DNA from: a bacterium
Lineage (GTDB): Bacteria; Actinomycetota; Acidimicrobiia; Acidimicrobiales; RAAP-2
Direction: 5' to 3'
Assembly (NCBI GenBank): GCA_027365055.1
Contig: DAHXOD010000003.1
Location: 1 to 37,331 of the forward strand
Length of the DNA: 37,331 nucleotides
Shown here: positions 1-7,190 of the stretch, piece by piece
Layout: every line of letters begins with the position of its first letter
Numbering within the stretch: position 1 is the first letter of the stretch
The notes under the pieces: generated by a model
Databases searched by the model: none
What the model was told of the DNA's origin: nothing
What the model saw: the letters and a program-made list of their open reading frames with translations, nothing else
Translations under genes and position numbers: made by a program

Positions 1-135
1 GACCCAGTTCTGCTGCATCCGGCGCGTGTCGCGCTCGGTCTGCTCGTTCGCCTCGACGGTGTCGTCTTCCACGTAGCAGGAGGCGAGGTCGGTGCGGCCC
101 TTTGCCTCGTTGCTGGTGCCACGACTGCCCGCCAC
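1..135 (-). CDS. Unidentified partial reading frame at the window edge
   Basis: On the minus strand an open frame runs from about position 135 off the left edge of the window. Third codon positions are almost all G or C, so it looks truly coding. A possible GTG start lies at 135-133 and the residues include the stretch GRTDLASCYVEDD. It overlaps the trehalose-phosphatase frame in another frame, and the phosphatase frame loses coding character where this one gains it. I do not recognise the family. It may be a new gene, part of an insertion into otsB, or a chimeric contig end. About 45 residues are visible, too few to assign a function. Confidence 0.35.
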   Translation of the reverse strand, partial: MAGSRGTSNEAKGRTDLASCYVEDDTVEANEQTERDTRRMQQNWV

Positions 136-491
136 GGGTCGACGCCCGGATCGGCCACCGGGGGTGCCCCGACCCGACCCTGCTCGAGGCCGTAGAGGCC
201 GACGAGTCGTATCCCGGCCGCGGCGGGCAGCACGCCGGAGAGGAATGACACCGGCCGTCCGGACACCACCGCCACCAACCGGTAGTGCCGGGCCAGGCGG
301 GAGAGCGTGTCCTCGACGTCGGGCAACGGTCGGACCCCAGCGGGATCGACCACGATGCCGGCCAGGGTGCCGTCGAAGTCGGTGAGGATCGCCGTCGACG
401 CGGGCGAGGACAGTAGCGGTGTCAGCCGGGACGTGACCGCTTCGGAGAGCGGTGTGTCGAAGGGTTCACCATCTCCCGCTCCGTCGGTCAC
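115..491 (-). CDS. otsB: Trehalose-6-phosphate phosphatase, truncated at the left edge
   Basis: The product would dephosphorylate trehalose-6-phosphate to trehalose in the cytoplasm (OtsA-OtsB pathway). From a GTG at 491-489 the frame gives MTDGAGDGEPFDTPLSEAV, then the HAD motif I TDFDGTLAGIVVDP with both catalytic aspartates, then a VVSGRPVSFL block and a GLYGLE block, all typical of the N-terminal half of OtsB. After about 120 residues, near position 120-135, coding bias in this frame collapses and appears in another frame. The second half of the HAD domain is therefore missing from what can be seen. It lies 83 bases downstream of the LytR_C gene and may be cotranscribed with it. The family call is fairly sure; whether the gene is intact in the genome is not. 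Confidence 0.6.
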
Positions 492-574
492 GGCAAGGGT
501 CGAGGGCAGTACCACCAGGGACGGCGTGGCCGGCCGGGGTGCAGCCCTGTGTCCCCGCTGCCGTGCGGTAGCAC

Positions 575-1144
575 TCAGCCGGTCCCGGCTGCGGTCGTGG
601 CAGTGGAGTGGGCCAGGTCTGGACCCGCGACCACGACGACCTGGGCGGTGCCGATGGCAGTGACCGGTGCCGAGGAGGCATAGAGGTGCACCGAGGACGC
701 GGGCAGCCCCAGCGTCGAAGCAACTGCACTGGCCGGCTGCTGGTGGCCGGTCACGTAGTACACCGACGACGCCGTCACCGTGGAGGATGCATTGACCGGT
801 GGGAGGACGTCCCAACCCGCCGCCTGCAAGCGGGTCGAAACCAGGCCGGCGGCGCCGGTCGCCCCCGATGCGTTGGCCACCAGCACCGGCACCTTGCCGC
901 GGGGCTCGGTCGCGGTGGTCCGGGATCGGCCAGTGGTCGTGCCGGTGGGGGCGGAGGTCGTGGTCGTCGGTCGCCCTGCGGTCGAGACGGCGACACCGGG
1001 ATGAATTTGACCGACCAGAAGGAGGGTCGCCAGGACGAAGACCACCAGGACCGCCAGCGTACGGCCGACCGGGAGCGCGGTACCCGAGCCGGTTCCCGGT
1101 GGATGCCCCGGGCGGCGTCCGCCAGGGTGGGAGGGATCCGTCAT
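575..1144 (-). CDS. LytR_C-domain membrane-anchored protein
   Basis: A 189-residue protein with a proline/glycine-rich cytoplasmic N-terminus, one transmembrane segment at about residues 28-45 and a Thr/Ser-rich linker (about 52-80). The C-terminal domain, from PVLVANASGATGAAG onward, matches the LytR_C fold found at the end of LytR-CpsA-Psr proteins and as stand-alone proteins in actinobacteria. In the family this domain is extracytoplasmic; its ligand and role are not settled. It has no LytR_CpsA_Psr catalytic domain, so it is not itself a wall polymer ligase. otsB follows on the same strand. The start at 1144 is an ATG. Confidence 0.7.
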   Translation of the reverse strand: MTDPSHPGGRRPGHPPGTGSGTALPVGRTLAVLVVFVLATLLLVGQIHPGVAVSTAGRPTTTTSAPTGTTTGRSRTTATEPRGKVPVLVANASGATGAAGLVSTRLQAAGWDVLPPVNASSTVTASSVYYVTGHQQPASAVASTLGLPASSVHLYASSAPVTAIGTAQVVVVAGPDLAHSTATTAAGTG

Positions 1145-1263
1145 TCACGGCCAGCCTGCCAACCATGGGAGCGCGATGCAAGCATCCCCCGATCCGGCTG
1201 CCCGGGCTCCCGATGAATCGACCGATGGCAAGGGACCACTGAAGCTGACCGGACCTGGCCGGT

Positions 1264-1269
1264 TAGGAT
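1264..1269 (+). promoter_or_regulatory. Candidate -10 element upstream of tRNA-Thr
   Basis: TAGGAT fits the actinobacterial TANNNT -10 pattern and lies 35 bases before the mature tRNA 5' end. No convincing -35 hexamer is visible at 16-18 bases upstream. Low confidence. Confidence 0.3.
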
Positions 1270-1304
1270 GCGCGGGACGGAGCCGTCGGGTCCGCTCGGT
1301 CACC

Positions 1305-1377
1305 GCCGGTGTGGCGCAGTTGGTAGCGCAGACGACTTGTAATCGTCAGGTCGTGGGTTCGATTCCCACCGCCGGCT
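1305..1377 (+). tRNA. tRNA-Thr (anticodon TGT)
   Basis: A complete cloverleaf can be drawn. The acceptor stem GCCGGTG pairs with CGCCGGC (one G-U pair), the D arm is GCGC/GCGC, the anticodon arm is GACGA/TCGTC with loop CTTGTAA, and the T arm is GTGGG/CCCAC with TTCGATT. The anticodon is TGT, reading ACA and probably other Thr codons. The discriminator is T and no CCA is encoded. An integrase stump lies about 90 bases downstream, consistent with this tRNA having served as an integration site. Confidence 0.97.
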
Positions 1378-1468
1378 CTCAGAAACCCAGTTCAAAGCGT
1401 TGCACCTTCGGGCGCAGGCGTTGGTCGGATGAAACCCACCAGTCGACCCAACAACTCGAGGCGCACCA

Positions 1469-1767
1469 TGGCCGGAAGCATTCGAGAACACCGTCCCGGC
1501 GTGTGGGAGTTGCGCGCCTACAGCGGTCGCGACAGCGCCGGCCGGATGCGTCATCAGCACGCCACGTTCGCCACGTTCGCCACGTTCGAAGGCACCAAAC
1601 GCTCTGCCGGGCGCCAGCTGGCTCGCCTCGTCACGGAGCAAGAGAACCACCCCGCACGGGTCCCGGTACACGAGGAGCGTGCCTGGGGTCCGGCGACGAC
1701 CAGCAACGATGCCATCGAAGGATGGAGGCACAACGGTTGGCCGGACCTCAGCCCCAACACCGTCTGA
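1469..1767 (+). pseudogene. Tyrosine-recombinase (phage/island integrase) N-terminal stump
   Basis: The frame begins MAGSIREHRPGVWELRAYSG, typical of the arm-binding N-terminal domain of actinobacterial tyrosine integrases, and continues to DAIEGWRHNGWPDLSPNTV, where such proteins enter the core-binding domain. It then ends at a TGA after 99 residues. The core-binding and catalytic domains (R...HxxR...Y) are absent downstream, so the gene is a dead remnant. A run of three ATF tripeptides from a 9-base repeat sits inside it. Its place just after tRNA-Thr suggests a decayed integrated element. A longer start at 1429 is possible but less like the family. Confidence 0.75.
1561..1587 (+). repeat. 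Three tandem copies of a 9-base unit in the integrase remnant
   Basis: GCCACGTTC occurs three times head to tail and encodes the ATF repeats. It looks like slippage expansion in a gene no longer under selection. Confidence 0.9.
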
Positions 1768-1834
1768 CCGCCGGTCGTGGACGACGTCTTCCTCGATCAT
1801 GCGGGCCCGGATCAGGCCTGGCAGGCTCTTCCCC

Positions 1835-2275
1835 ATGGCATTGGAGTGCTACGCCTGTTCTCAATCCGCTCTCCCGGATCTTCCTGTCCGGGAGCGGGTT
1901 TGGGCGTTGCCGGGCTGGCGGGTTGCGCACGACTTCAACACCAGCCTGCCCGGATGGCTGATCTTGGTACCGACGAGGCACGTCGAATCGCTCGATGAGC
2001 TCACAGCCGAGGAGGCCGACACGTTGGGACTGTTGCTCCGTCAGGCCTCCATTGCGCTGAAGGCTGTCACCGGCTGTCGGAAGACCTACGTGATGATGTT
2101 CGCTGAGAAGGCGGGATTCACTCATGTCCACTTCCACGTCGTGCCTCGCATGGATGACTTCCCCGAAGACAGGGTGGGTCCAGGCGTCTTTGGTTACCTG
2201 CGAGAGACGCCGATGGCTGAGGATCGTCGGGATGAACTGGCCGCCGAGATCAGCTCCTCTTGGCCCTCCGATTGA
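1835..2275 (+). CDS. HIT family nucleotide hydrolase/transferase
   Basis: A 146-residue protein with the histidine triad HVHFHVVPR at residues 97-105, the signature of HIT enzymes that hydrolyse or transfer nucleoside monophosphates via the central histidine. The N-terminus MALECYACSQ has two cysteines spaced like the metal-binding CxxC seen in some HIT proteins, and GWLILVPTRHVESLDEL fits the usual strand and helix before the triad. The ATG at 1835 removes 52 upstream codons with no family resemblance. It is the one apparently intact gene among remnants downstream of tRNA-Thr. Its G+C at third positions is lower than in the main housekeeping block, hinting at acquisition. The substrate cannot be predicted. 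Confidence 0.8.
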   Translation: MALECYACSQSALPDLPVRERVWALPGWRVAHDFNTSLPGWLILVPTRHVESLDELTAEEADTLGLLLRQASIALKAVTGCRKTYVMMFAEKAGFTHVHFHVVPRMDDFPEDRVGPGVFGYLRETPMAEDRRDELAAEISSSWPSD

Positions 2276-2324
2276 ACGGCGATCCCTGCCTCTCAACAAT
2301 GGGTGGAGGGGCACCGCTCGGTGG

Positions 2325-2594
2325 TCAGCAGAGGGGGCCACTGGCGACCACGAAGGCCTGCGAGGTGGTTTCGTGCTCCAGCTCAGGTGCCCTGATCACC
2401 GTGGTGGAGATCCCAAAACCTGAGTCCTCCAGACGACCGGCGACATCGTTGACACTGTGTCTGCAGCTGGTGATCGGTAGGCCGGAGCCGAAGGCTTCTT
2501 CTCGGTGGAGGGGCTCGCCTGCTGCCTGAAACGCAAGCAGTACATGTCGTCCCGGGATCAGGACCCTCGCCAGCTCCTCGAACGCCTCGACGAG
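2325..2594 (-). pseudogene. C-terminal stump of a SAM-dependent methyltransferase
   Basis: This minus-strand frame encodes LVEAFEELARVLIPGRHVLL, then an acidic-glycine stretch and RHSVNDVAGRLEDSGF, ending VVASGPLC. That is the usual last third of a class I methyltransferase: the helix and strand around ARVLxPGG, then the LEEAGF block. The SAM-binding glycine motif and the first half of the domain are missing. Upstream the same frame runs straight into residues of an unrelated protein (the cassette gene at 2622-2976). It is therefore a deletion remnant joined to another remnant, not a functional enzyme. Confidence 0.6.
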
Positions 2595-2621
2595 CCCGAT
2601 CATGCCCAACCTCATTCCGTG

Positions 2622-2976
2622 CCCGCACCACAGGGCGTTCCCGTTGTGGACTCCGGCGGCGAGCGTCTCGTCGATAAGCCACCCCCCGCCAGACCGAGCC
2701 CCAATCCGAGCGGCCTCATCGAGAAGGGGCCGCGGGCCGCGGGTCGAGGATCTACAGGACCTCGGGGTGAGGAAACCGGAGCGTGTCACGATCGATCGGC
2801 GTCAACGCAGCAAGTCGCCGGGGGAGCTGTCCGCCGCCTGGTCCGTGGATGCGCTGCAGGAGCCGCCAGTGCCGAATCGATGGGAGTACCAGGTCCTCAG
2901 TGTCAGGGAGGTCCGCTGGCCTCCCGTCACTGGCGCATACCACACGCATGACCAGGTACTCGTCGATGACGATCAT
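2622..2976 (-). pseudogene. Decayed second gene of a toxin-antitoxin-like cassette
   Basis: The frame starts MIVIDEYLVMRVV, continues through SIRHWRLLQRIHGPGGGQL and LRFPHPEVL, then meets a TAG at 2754-2752. The bases just after it still read ILDPRP in frame. A perfect 7-base tandem duplication (CCGCGGG twice on the plus strand, 2730-2743) then shifts the frame, after which RPLLDEAARIGARSGGGWLI and LAAGVHNGNALWCG follow. The protein was evidently one open frame before two lesions. I recall similar small actinobacterial proteins but cannot name the family with certainty. The start loosely recalls PIN-domain toxins, but the acidic PIN residues are not clearly present. A small gene precedes it by 21 bases. 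Confidence 0.5.
2730..2743. repeat. 7-base tandem duplication causing a frameshift
   Basis: CCGCGGG is repeated twice head to tail. Removing one copy restores the frame between the PHPEVL part and the RPLLDEAARI part of the decayed minus-strand gene, apart from the TAG codon just before it. Confidence 0.8.
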
Positions 2977-2997
2977 CGCTGGTGCGAGATGATCGGG

Positions 2998-3180
2998 TCA
3001 GTCGCCGTCTGCCTGGCCGCCCAGAAGGGGATCGGCAGCCAGATCGGCGTCAAGTGCAGCCTGGAACTCGTCGGCCAGATCACCGGTGGTGATCTGCGAG
3101 ATGACCTTGCGACCCTCGTCGGTGACGCGAGGGTCCCCCACCCGCCGACGCAGGCGCTTCTGGTGGGTTCCACCGGGCAT
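2998..3180 (-). CDS. Small antitoxin-like protein, first gene of the cassette
   Basis: A 60-residue protein, MPGGTHQKRLRRRVGDPRV then TDEGRKVISQITTGDLADEF, ending in an acidic ADPLLGGQADGD tail. The basic N-terminus and acidic helical C-terminus have the general make-up of a small antitoxin, and the next gene starts 21 bases downstream on the same strand, as in toxin-antitoxin pairs. No known DNA-binding motif (RHH, AbrB, HTH) is clearly visible, so the role is inferred only from size, charge and arrangement. An in-frame TAG lies two codons before the ATG at 3180, so the start is either that ATG or the 5' part has also been lost. Confidence 0.4.
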   Translation of the reverse strand: MPGGTHQKRLRRRVGDPRVTDEGRKVISQITTGDLADEFQAALDADLAADPLLGGQADGD

Positions 3181-3393
3181 CTCGTACTACGTGGTCCGTG
3201 ACATCGACCGCTTCGCGCCGCTGACCGCACGGCTACGCGTGGCGGACCAGGCCGCTGACCTCTCATGAACTGACGTTCGGCACAAGGCGGATCGACATCC
3301 CGAAGGGCAACGCAGATGCATCGATTGATCGACTGATCGCGGTCGGCACCACGGCTCGAGCATTCCCGACAGCCGCCACGCCGCGCTGTTCTC

Positions 3394-3399
3394 TAGCCT
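3394..3399 (+). promoter_or_regulatory. -10 element of a probable leaderless promoter
   Basis: TAGCCT lies exactly six bases before the GTG at 3406, so transcription would start at or next to the start codon. No Shine-Dalgarno is needed in this arrangement, which is common in actinobacteria. Confidence 0.45.
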
Positions 3400-3405
3400 G
3401 GAGCG

Positions 3406-4575
3406 GTGAGCCGAACGCCATGGACCTCCGCCGGAACTCCGTGGGCCCTCGCCGGGCGGCAGCGGGTGGCACTCCCTGTCGTCGCTGTCCTGCTCATCGT
3501 GCTGCTGGCATCGTGCGGGTCAGGTCGTTCGGCCACGGCCACGGCCACGACCACGAGTCGCACCCACCGGTCTCCAACCACCACCTCGACATCGAAGGGC
3601 GCCACGGCGCACACCTCACCCTCGACCGCGCCCACCACCGCGGTGGCGCCATTCCAGGGGACCGCCCAGGTGGGCACCGCCGGGACCCCGTTGCCCACTC
3701 CCTCGCCACTCATCCCGTTCGCCGGTGCCTCCGCTGTGGCCGGGGAAGGCACCTGGAATCCTGCCGGACGCACCGTCGGAGGGCTGCCGGCGGTGGAGGA
3801 GACCACTCTCGTGCCGCCGGGAGGCACTCAACCGGCCGGGATCGCATGGATGGACACCCGACTGCTCTCCGCCCAGCTCTACTCCGGATCCAAGAGCCCA
3901 GGTGGGGGCCCCTACCAGTACACCGCTCCGATCGAGCCGGCACAGGCCGCCTCCCTGGTGGCCGCCTTCAACGGCGGCTTCTACATGAGCCAGGCGGGCG
4001 GCGGCTACTTCACCCAGGGCCACGCGGTCGTGCCGCTGGTCGGCGGAGCGGCGTCGCTGGTCATCTACGCCAACGGGAGTGTCGACGTCGGTGCCTGGGG
4101 CACCGACGTGACGATGACCCCCAACGTCGTCGGTGTGCGCCAGAACCTGGTGCCACTGGTCGCCAACGGGCAACCCACCGCCCAGGCCGCCAGCCCCGAC
4201 TGGCAGGCGTGGGGCGCGACCTGCGGGGCCACCTCATGCGCAGCCTCGGTCCCCGGCATCCAGCACCAGTGGCGTTCCGGAGTGGGCGTCACCGCCGACG
4301 GCGCCCTCGTCTACGTCACCGGTCCCGCGTTGGCCCCGATCCAACTCGCCCAGCTTCTGGTGCGAGCCGGAGCAGTCCGCGGGATGCAGCTCGACATCAA
4401 CCCTGATTGGACCGTGCTGGTCACCTACGACCCTCCAACGCCGGGCGGCCTCGCGGCTCCGGCGAACGGCACCAAGCTGGTCGCCGCCACCGTGCAGGGT
4501 CCGTGGACCTTCTTCGAACCATGGTGGGCGCGCGACTTCATCACCATGTCGGCCCGGCCGGTGCCAGCCGGCTGA
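3406..4575 (+). CDS. Phosphodiester-glycosidase-domain (NAGPA-like) lipoprotein
   Basis: A 389-residue secreted protein. Residues 20-36 are hydrophobic and end in the lipobox LASC with Cys37, so it should be lipid-anchored outside the membrane. A Thr/Ser-rich spacer (about 40-90) follows. The rest resembles the phosphodiester glycosidase domain (PF09992): VAAFNGGFYM, GVTADGALVYVTGP and RGMQLDINPDWT are its characteristic blocks. In the family these surround the catalytic centre of the enzyme that removes GlcNAc from phosphodiesters. In bacteria the domain acts on wall or exopolysaccharide phosphodiesters, but substrates are mostly unknown. The GTG start at 3406 matches a -10 element six bases upstream. 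It is not obviously linked in function to the egt genes that follow. Confidence 0.75.
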   Translation: MSRTPWTSAGTPWALAGRQRVALPVVAVLLIVLLASCGSGRSATATATTTSRTHRSPTTTSTSKGATAHTSPSTAPTTAVAPFQGTAQVGTAGTPLPTPSPLIPFAGASAVAGEGTWNPAGRTVGGLPAVEETTLVPPGGTQPAGIAWMDTRLLSAQLYSGSKSPGGGPYQYTAPIEPAQAASLVAAFNGGFYMSQAGGGYFTQGHAVVPLVGGAASLVIYANGSVDVGAWGTDVTMTPNVVGVRQNLVPLVANGQPTAQAASPDWQAWGATCGATSCAASVPGIQHQWRSGVGVTADGALVYVTGPALAPIQLAQLLVRAGAVRGMQLDINPDWTVLVTYDPPTPGGLAAPANGTKLVAATVQGPWTFFEPWWARDFITMSARPVPAG

Positions 4576-4653
4576 GCGCCCCGCCCCTCCACAACCGGCC
4601 CCGCACGTCACGACCGCGGCATCCCCCGCGTGTCACCGCTGGGCGTCTCCGGT

Positions 4654-4659
4654 TAGGTT
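4654..4659 (+). promoter_or_regulatory. Candidate -10 element for egtB
   Basis: TAGGTT fits TANNNT and lies 69 bases upstream of the egtB start, leaving room for a leader carrying the strong AGGAGG ribosome-binding site at 4716-4724. The -35 region is not convincing. Confidence 0.3.
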
Positions 4660-4728
4660 CTGTGACGGGCACGACGGCGGTGTCTCCGGTCCTCACCGGC
4701 GGGCTCGGGACAGCAAGGAGGAGGAGCA

Positions 4729-5997
4729 GTGACTGAGGTCATGACTGCAACCGACGGCACTGGGCTGGCCTCCTCCTACCCTCGGGTCCGCTCGCTCACC
4801 GAGGAACTCGCCGCGCCGCTCTCCGGCGAAGACCAGACGGTGCAGTCAATGCCGGACGTCAGCCCCGCCAAGTGGCATCGTGCCCACACTTCGTGGTTCT
4901 TTGAGACGTTTCTGCTGACGGAGTCGCTGGGCAGCTACGCACCGTTCGATCCCGCCTACGAGTATCTGTTCAACTCGTACTACGAGGGGGTCGGTCCCAT
5001 CTATCCCCGCGAGCAGCGAGGCCTCGTCTCCAGGCCAGGCATCGAGGAGATCGCTCGCTACCGCATCCACGTTGACCGCGCCATGGAACAACTCCTCACC
5101 CGGCCACTCGATCCTCGCACCCACGAGTTGGTGACGCTCGGGCTTCACCACGAGCAGCAGCACCAAGAGCTCCTCCTCATGGACATCAAGCACGTCCTGT
5201 GGCACAACCCGGTCCGCCGCTCCTATGGGAACCTCACCGAACCGGAGCCTCCCGGAACAGCGCTGACCCCGGCGGAGTGGGTGGAACACCCCGGGGGGCT
5301 GGTGGAGATAGGACACCAGGGACCGGGGTTCTCGTTCGACAACGAGCGTCCCCGCCATCCGGTCTACTTGCAGCCGTTCGCTCTCTCCGATCGGGTGGTG
5401 ACCTGTTCGGAGTGGACCTCGTTCATCGAGGACGGGGGCTATCAGCGAGCCGACCTGTGGCTCTCGGACGGATGGGCGGCCGTCCGTCACGGCAGGTGGG
5501 ATGCCCCGCTCTACTGGACGTGGGAGGACGGCGCCTGGCAGGTGTTCACCCTGGGCGGCGTGCGACCGATGCATCCGCACGAGCCGGTGTGCCACGTCAG
5601 CTACTACGAGGCGGATGCGTTCGCCCGGTGGTCCGGAGCGCGGCTGCCCACGGAGCACGAGTGGGAGGCGGTCCACTCGACGGGCTCGGGTGCCACCGAC
5701 GACACCTTCGACCTTGCCCGGCTCCACCCGTGCCCGTTGAGCCCATCGGACAGCGGCAGCGTCCCCGGAAGCGGCGTGTGGCAGTGGACGTCGTCGTCGT
5801 ACAGCCCCTACCCCGGCTTCACCATCGCCGCCGGCGCGGTCGGCGAGTACAACGGCAAGTTCATGGTCAACCAGTACGTGTTGCGGGGTGGATCGTGTGT
5901 GACCCCGCCCGGCCATGCCCGGACCACCTACCGCAACTTCTTCCCACCCGGGGCACGCTGGGCGTTCAGCGGGCTCCGGTTGGCCAGGGACGCCTGA
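4729..5997 (+). CDS. egtB: EgtB, hercynine sulfoxide synthase
   Basis: A nonheme-iron enzyme that uses O2 to join hercynine to a thiol donor, giving the sulfoxide precursor of ergothioneine. The N-terminal DinB-like four-helix domain (about 20-170) carries the iron ligands: His53 in KWHRAHTSWF, and His141 and His145 in LHHEQQHQEL. The C-terminal formylglycine-generating-enzyme-like domain (about 185-420) ends in RGGSC...RTTYRNFFP...FSGLRLA. Residues FNSYYEGVGP (81-90) carry the Tyr-Tyr pair seen in the Chloracidobacterium EgtB, which uses cysteine rather than gamma-Glu-Cys. No egtA, egtC or egtE is nearby, in line with that type. The GTG start has an excellent ribosome site (AAGGAGGAGGAG). 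egtD follows 102 bases later on the same strand. Length (422) is normal. Confidence 0.95.
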   Translation: MTEVMTATDGTGLASSYPRVRSLTEELAAPLSGEDQTVQSMPDVSPAKWHRAHTSWFFETFLLTESLGSYAPFDPAYEYLFNSYYEGVGPIYPREQRGLVSRPGIEEIARYRIHVDRAMEQLLTRPLDPRTHELVTLGLHHEQQHQELLLMDIKHVLWHNPVRRSYGNLTEPEPPGTALTPAEWVEHPGGLVEIGHQGPGFSFDNERPRHPVYLQPFALSDRVVTCSEWTSFIEDGGYQRADLWLSDGWAAVRHGRWDAPLYWTWEDGAWQVFTLGGVRPMHPHEPVCHVSYYEADAFARWSGARLPTEHEWEAVHSTGSGATDDTFDLARLHPCPLSPSDSGSVPGSGVWQWTSSSYSPYPGFTIAAGAVGEYNGKFMVNQYVLRGGSCVTPPGHARTTYRNFFPPGARWAFSGLRLARDA

Positions 5998-6005
5998 GTC
6001 GACGT

Positions 6006-6056
6006 CCAGCGACAGAGTACGGCCAGCGACAGAGTGCGGCCAGCGACAGAGTGCGT
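6006..6056 (+). repeat. Three tandem copies of a 17-base unit between egtB and egtD
   Basis: The unit CCAGCGACAGAGTACGG starts at 6006, 6023 and 6040, with one or two mismatches between copies. It is noncoding and occupies half of the egtB-egtD gap. It could be a binding array, an mRNA element affecting egtD, or plain slippage. Confidence 0.85.
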
Positions 6057-6099
6057 CCGGAGCTACGTGCAACAGAGAGCGGAGAGAAGACGGATCACC

Positions 6100-7095
6100 A
6101 TGACAGCCTCAGCAGCCCTTCCGATTCCCCCCACGCTCGACATCCACCTGTCGCGCGCAGCGCTGGCCGACGCCCTCCAATCAGACGCCCGGTGCGGCCT
6201 CACCTCGTCACCGAAGCAGCTTCCACCCGTCTACTTCTACGACGATCGCGGGTCGCGCCTGTTCGATGAGATCACCAAGCTCCCCGAGTACTACCCGACC
6301 CGCTCGGAACGCTGGATCCTCGATGCCCACGCCAAGGACATGGCGCTGATCTCGGGGGCCGACACATTGATCGAGCTCGGCGCAGGAACCTGCGAGAAGT
6401 CCCGGGTGCTGCTCGATGCCATGCAGGCGTGCGGGAACTTGACCCGCTACGTTCCCCTCGACGTCAGCGACACCGTGTTGTGGGAAGCAGCCAACGCTCT
6501 GGCCGGGGAGTACCCGGGCCTCGCGGTCAACGCCGTGGTCGGCGACTTCCACCGTCACCTTGACCGACTGCCCGCCGGGGGACGGCGCCTGGTCGCCTTC
6601 CTCGGGGGGACGATCGGGAACCTCGGACCGGAACAGCGGCGCCGCTTTCTGGTCGACCTCGACTGCGTCATGGACGCAGAGGACCGCTTTCTGGTCGGCA
6701 CCGATCTGGTCAAGGACCGTGACCGGCTCGTGCGCGCCTACGACGACGATGCCGGCGTGACGGCCGCGTTCAACAAGAACGTCCTGAACGTCCTGAACCG
6801 CGAGCTCGCCGCCGACTTCGATCCGGCATGCTTCGAGCATGTCGCTCGGTGGAACGAGGAGGAGCAGCGCATCGAGATGTGGCTGCAGTCGACGACTGAG
6901 CAGTCGGTCCGGGTCGACGGACTCGACATCGATCTCTCGTTCGACGAAGGCGAGGCGATGATGACCGAGATCAGCACCAAGTTCACCCCCGAAGGCCTCG
7001 AAGCCGAGCTCGCCGGGTGCGGATTCGTCGTCGAGGCAACCTGGACCTCGCCGGGTGACGAGTTCTTGATGACCCTGTGCCACCCGTACTGCTGA
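6100..7095 (+). CDS. egtD: EgtD, histidine N-alpha-methyltransferase
   Basis: Trimethylates L-histidine with three SAM to give hercynine, the substrate of EgtB. The 331-residue sequence contains the family start YFYDDRGSRLFDEIT (46-60), the substrate-loop block LPEYYPTRSE (61-70), SAM motif I LIELGAGTCEKS (90-101) and FLGGTIGNL in the middle, with FNKNVLNVLNRELAADFD before the C-terminal half. Length is close to the usual 320-330. The ATG at 6100 is preferred over an upstream in-frame ATG at 6034, because 6034 falls inside the tandem repeat array; a GGAGAG ribosome site lies upstream of 6100. It forms a two-gene unit with egtB. Confidence 0.95.
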   Translation: MTASAALPIPPTLDIHLSRAALADALQSDARCGLTSSPKQLPPVYFYDDRGSRLFDEITKLPEYYPTRSERWILDAHAKDMALISGADTLIELGAGTCEKSRVLLDAMQACGNLTRYVPLDVSDTVLWEAANALAGEYPGLAVNAVVGDFHRHLDRLPAGGRRLVAFLGGTIGNLGPEQRRRFLVDLDCVMDAEDRFLVGTDLVKDRDRLVRAYDDDAGVTAAFNKNVLNVLNRELAADFDPACFEHVARWNEEEQRIEMWLQSTTEQSVRVDGLDIDLSFDEGEAMMTEISTKFTPEGLEAELAGCGFVVEATWTSPGDEFLMTLCHPYC

Positions 7096-7190
7096 ACGGT
7101 CGCACCCGCACCGCTCGCCATCGCCATCGCACCCGGGACCACGGGAACCCGTACAGCCCCCAGGACCAAGACGGCAGAAACCGCGGTTGT

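Noticed and set aside
1300-1836. Minus-strand open frame of 178 codons antisense to tRNA-Thr and the integrase stump
   Set aside because: Its end is the well-known spurious translation of a tRNA complement (WESNPRPDDYKSSALP type). The rest is antisense to the integrase stump.
4846-6072. 408-codon open frame opposite egtB
   Set aside because: Antisense shadow of a gene with clear iron-ligand and FGE motifs.
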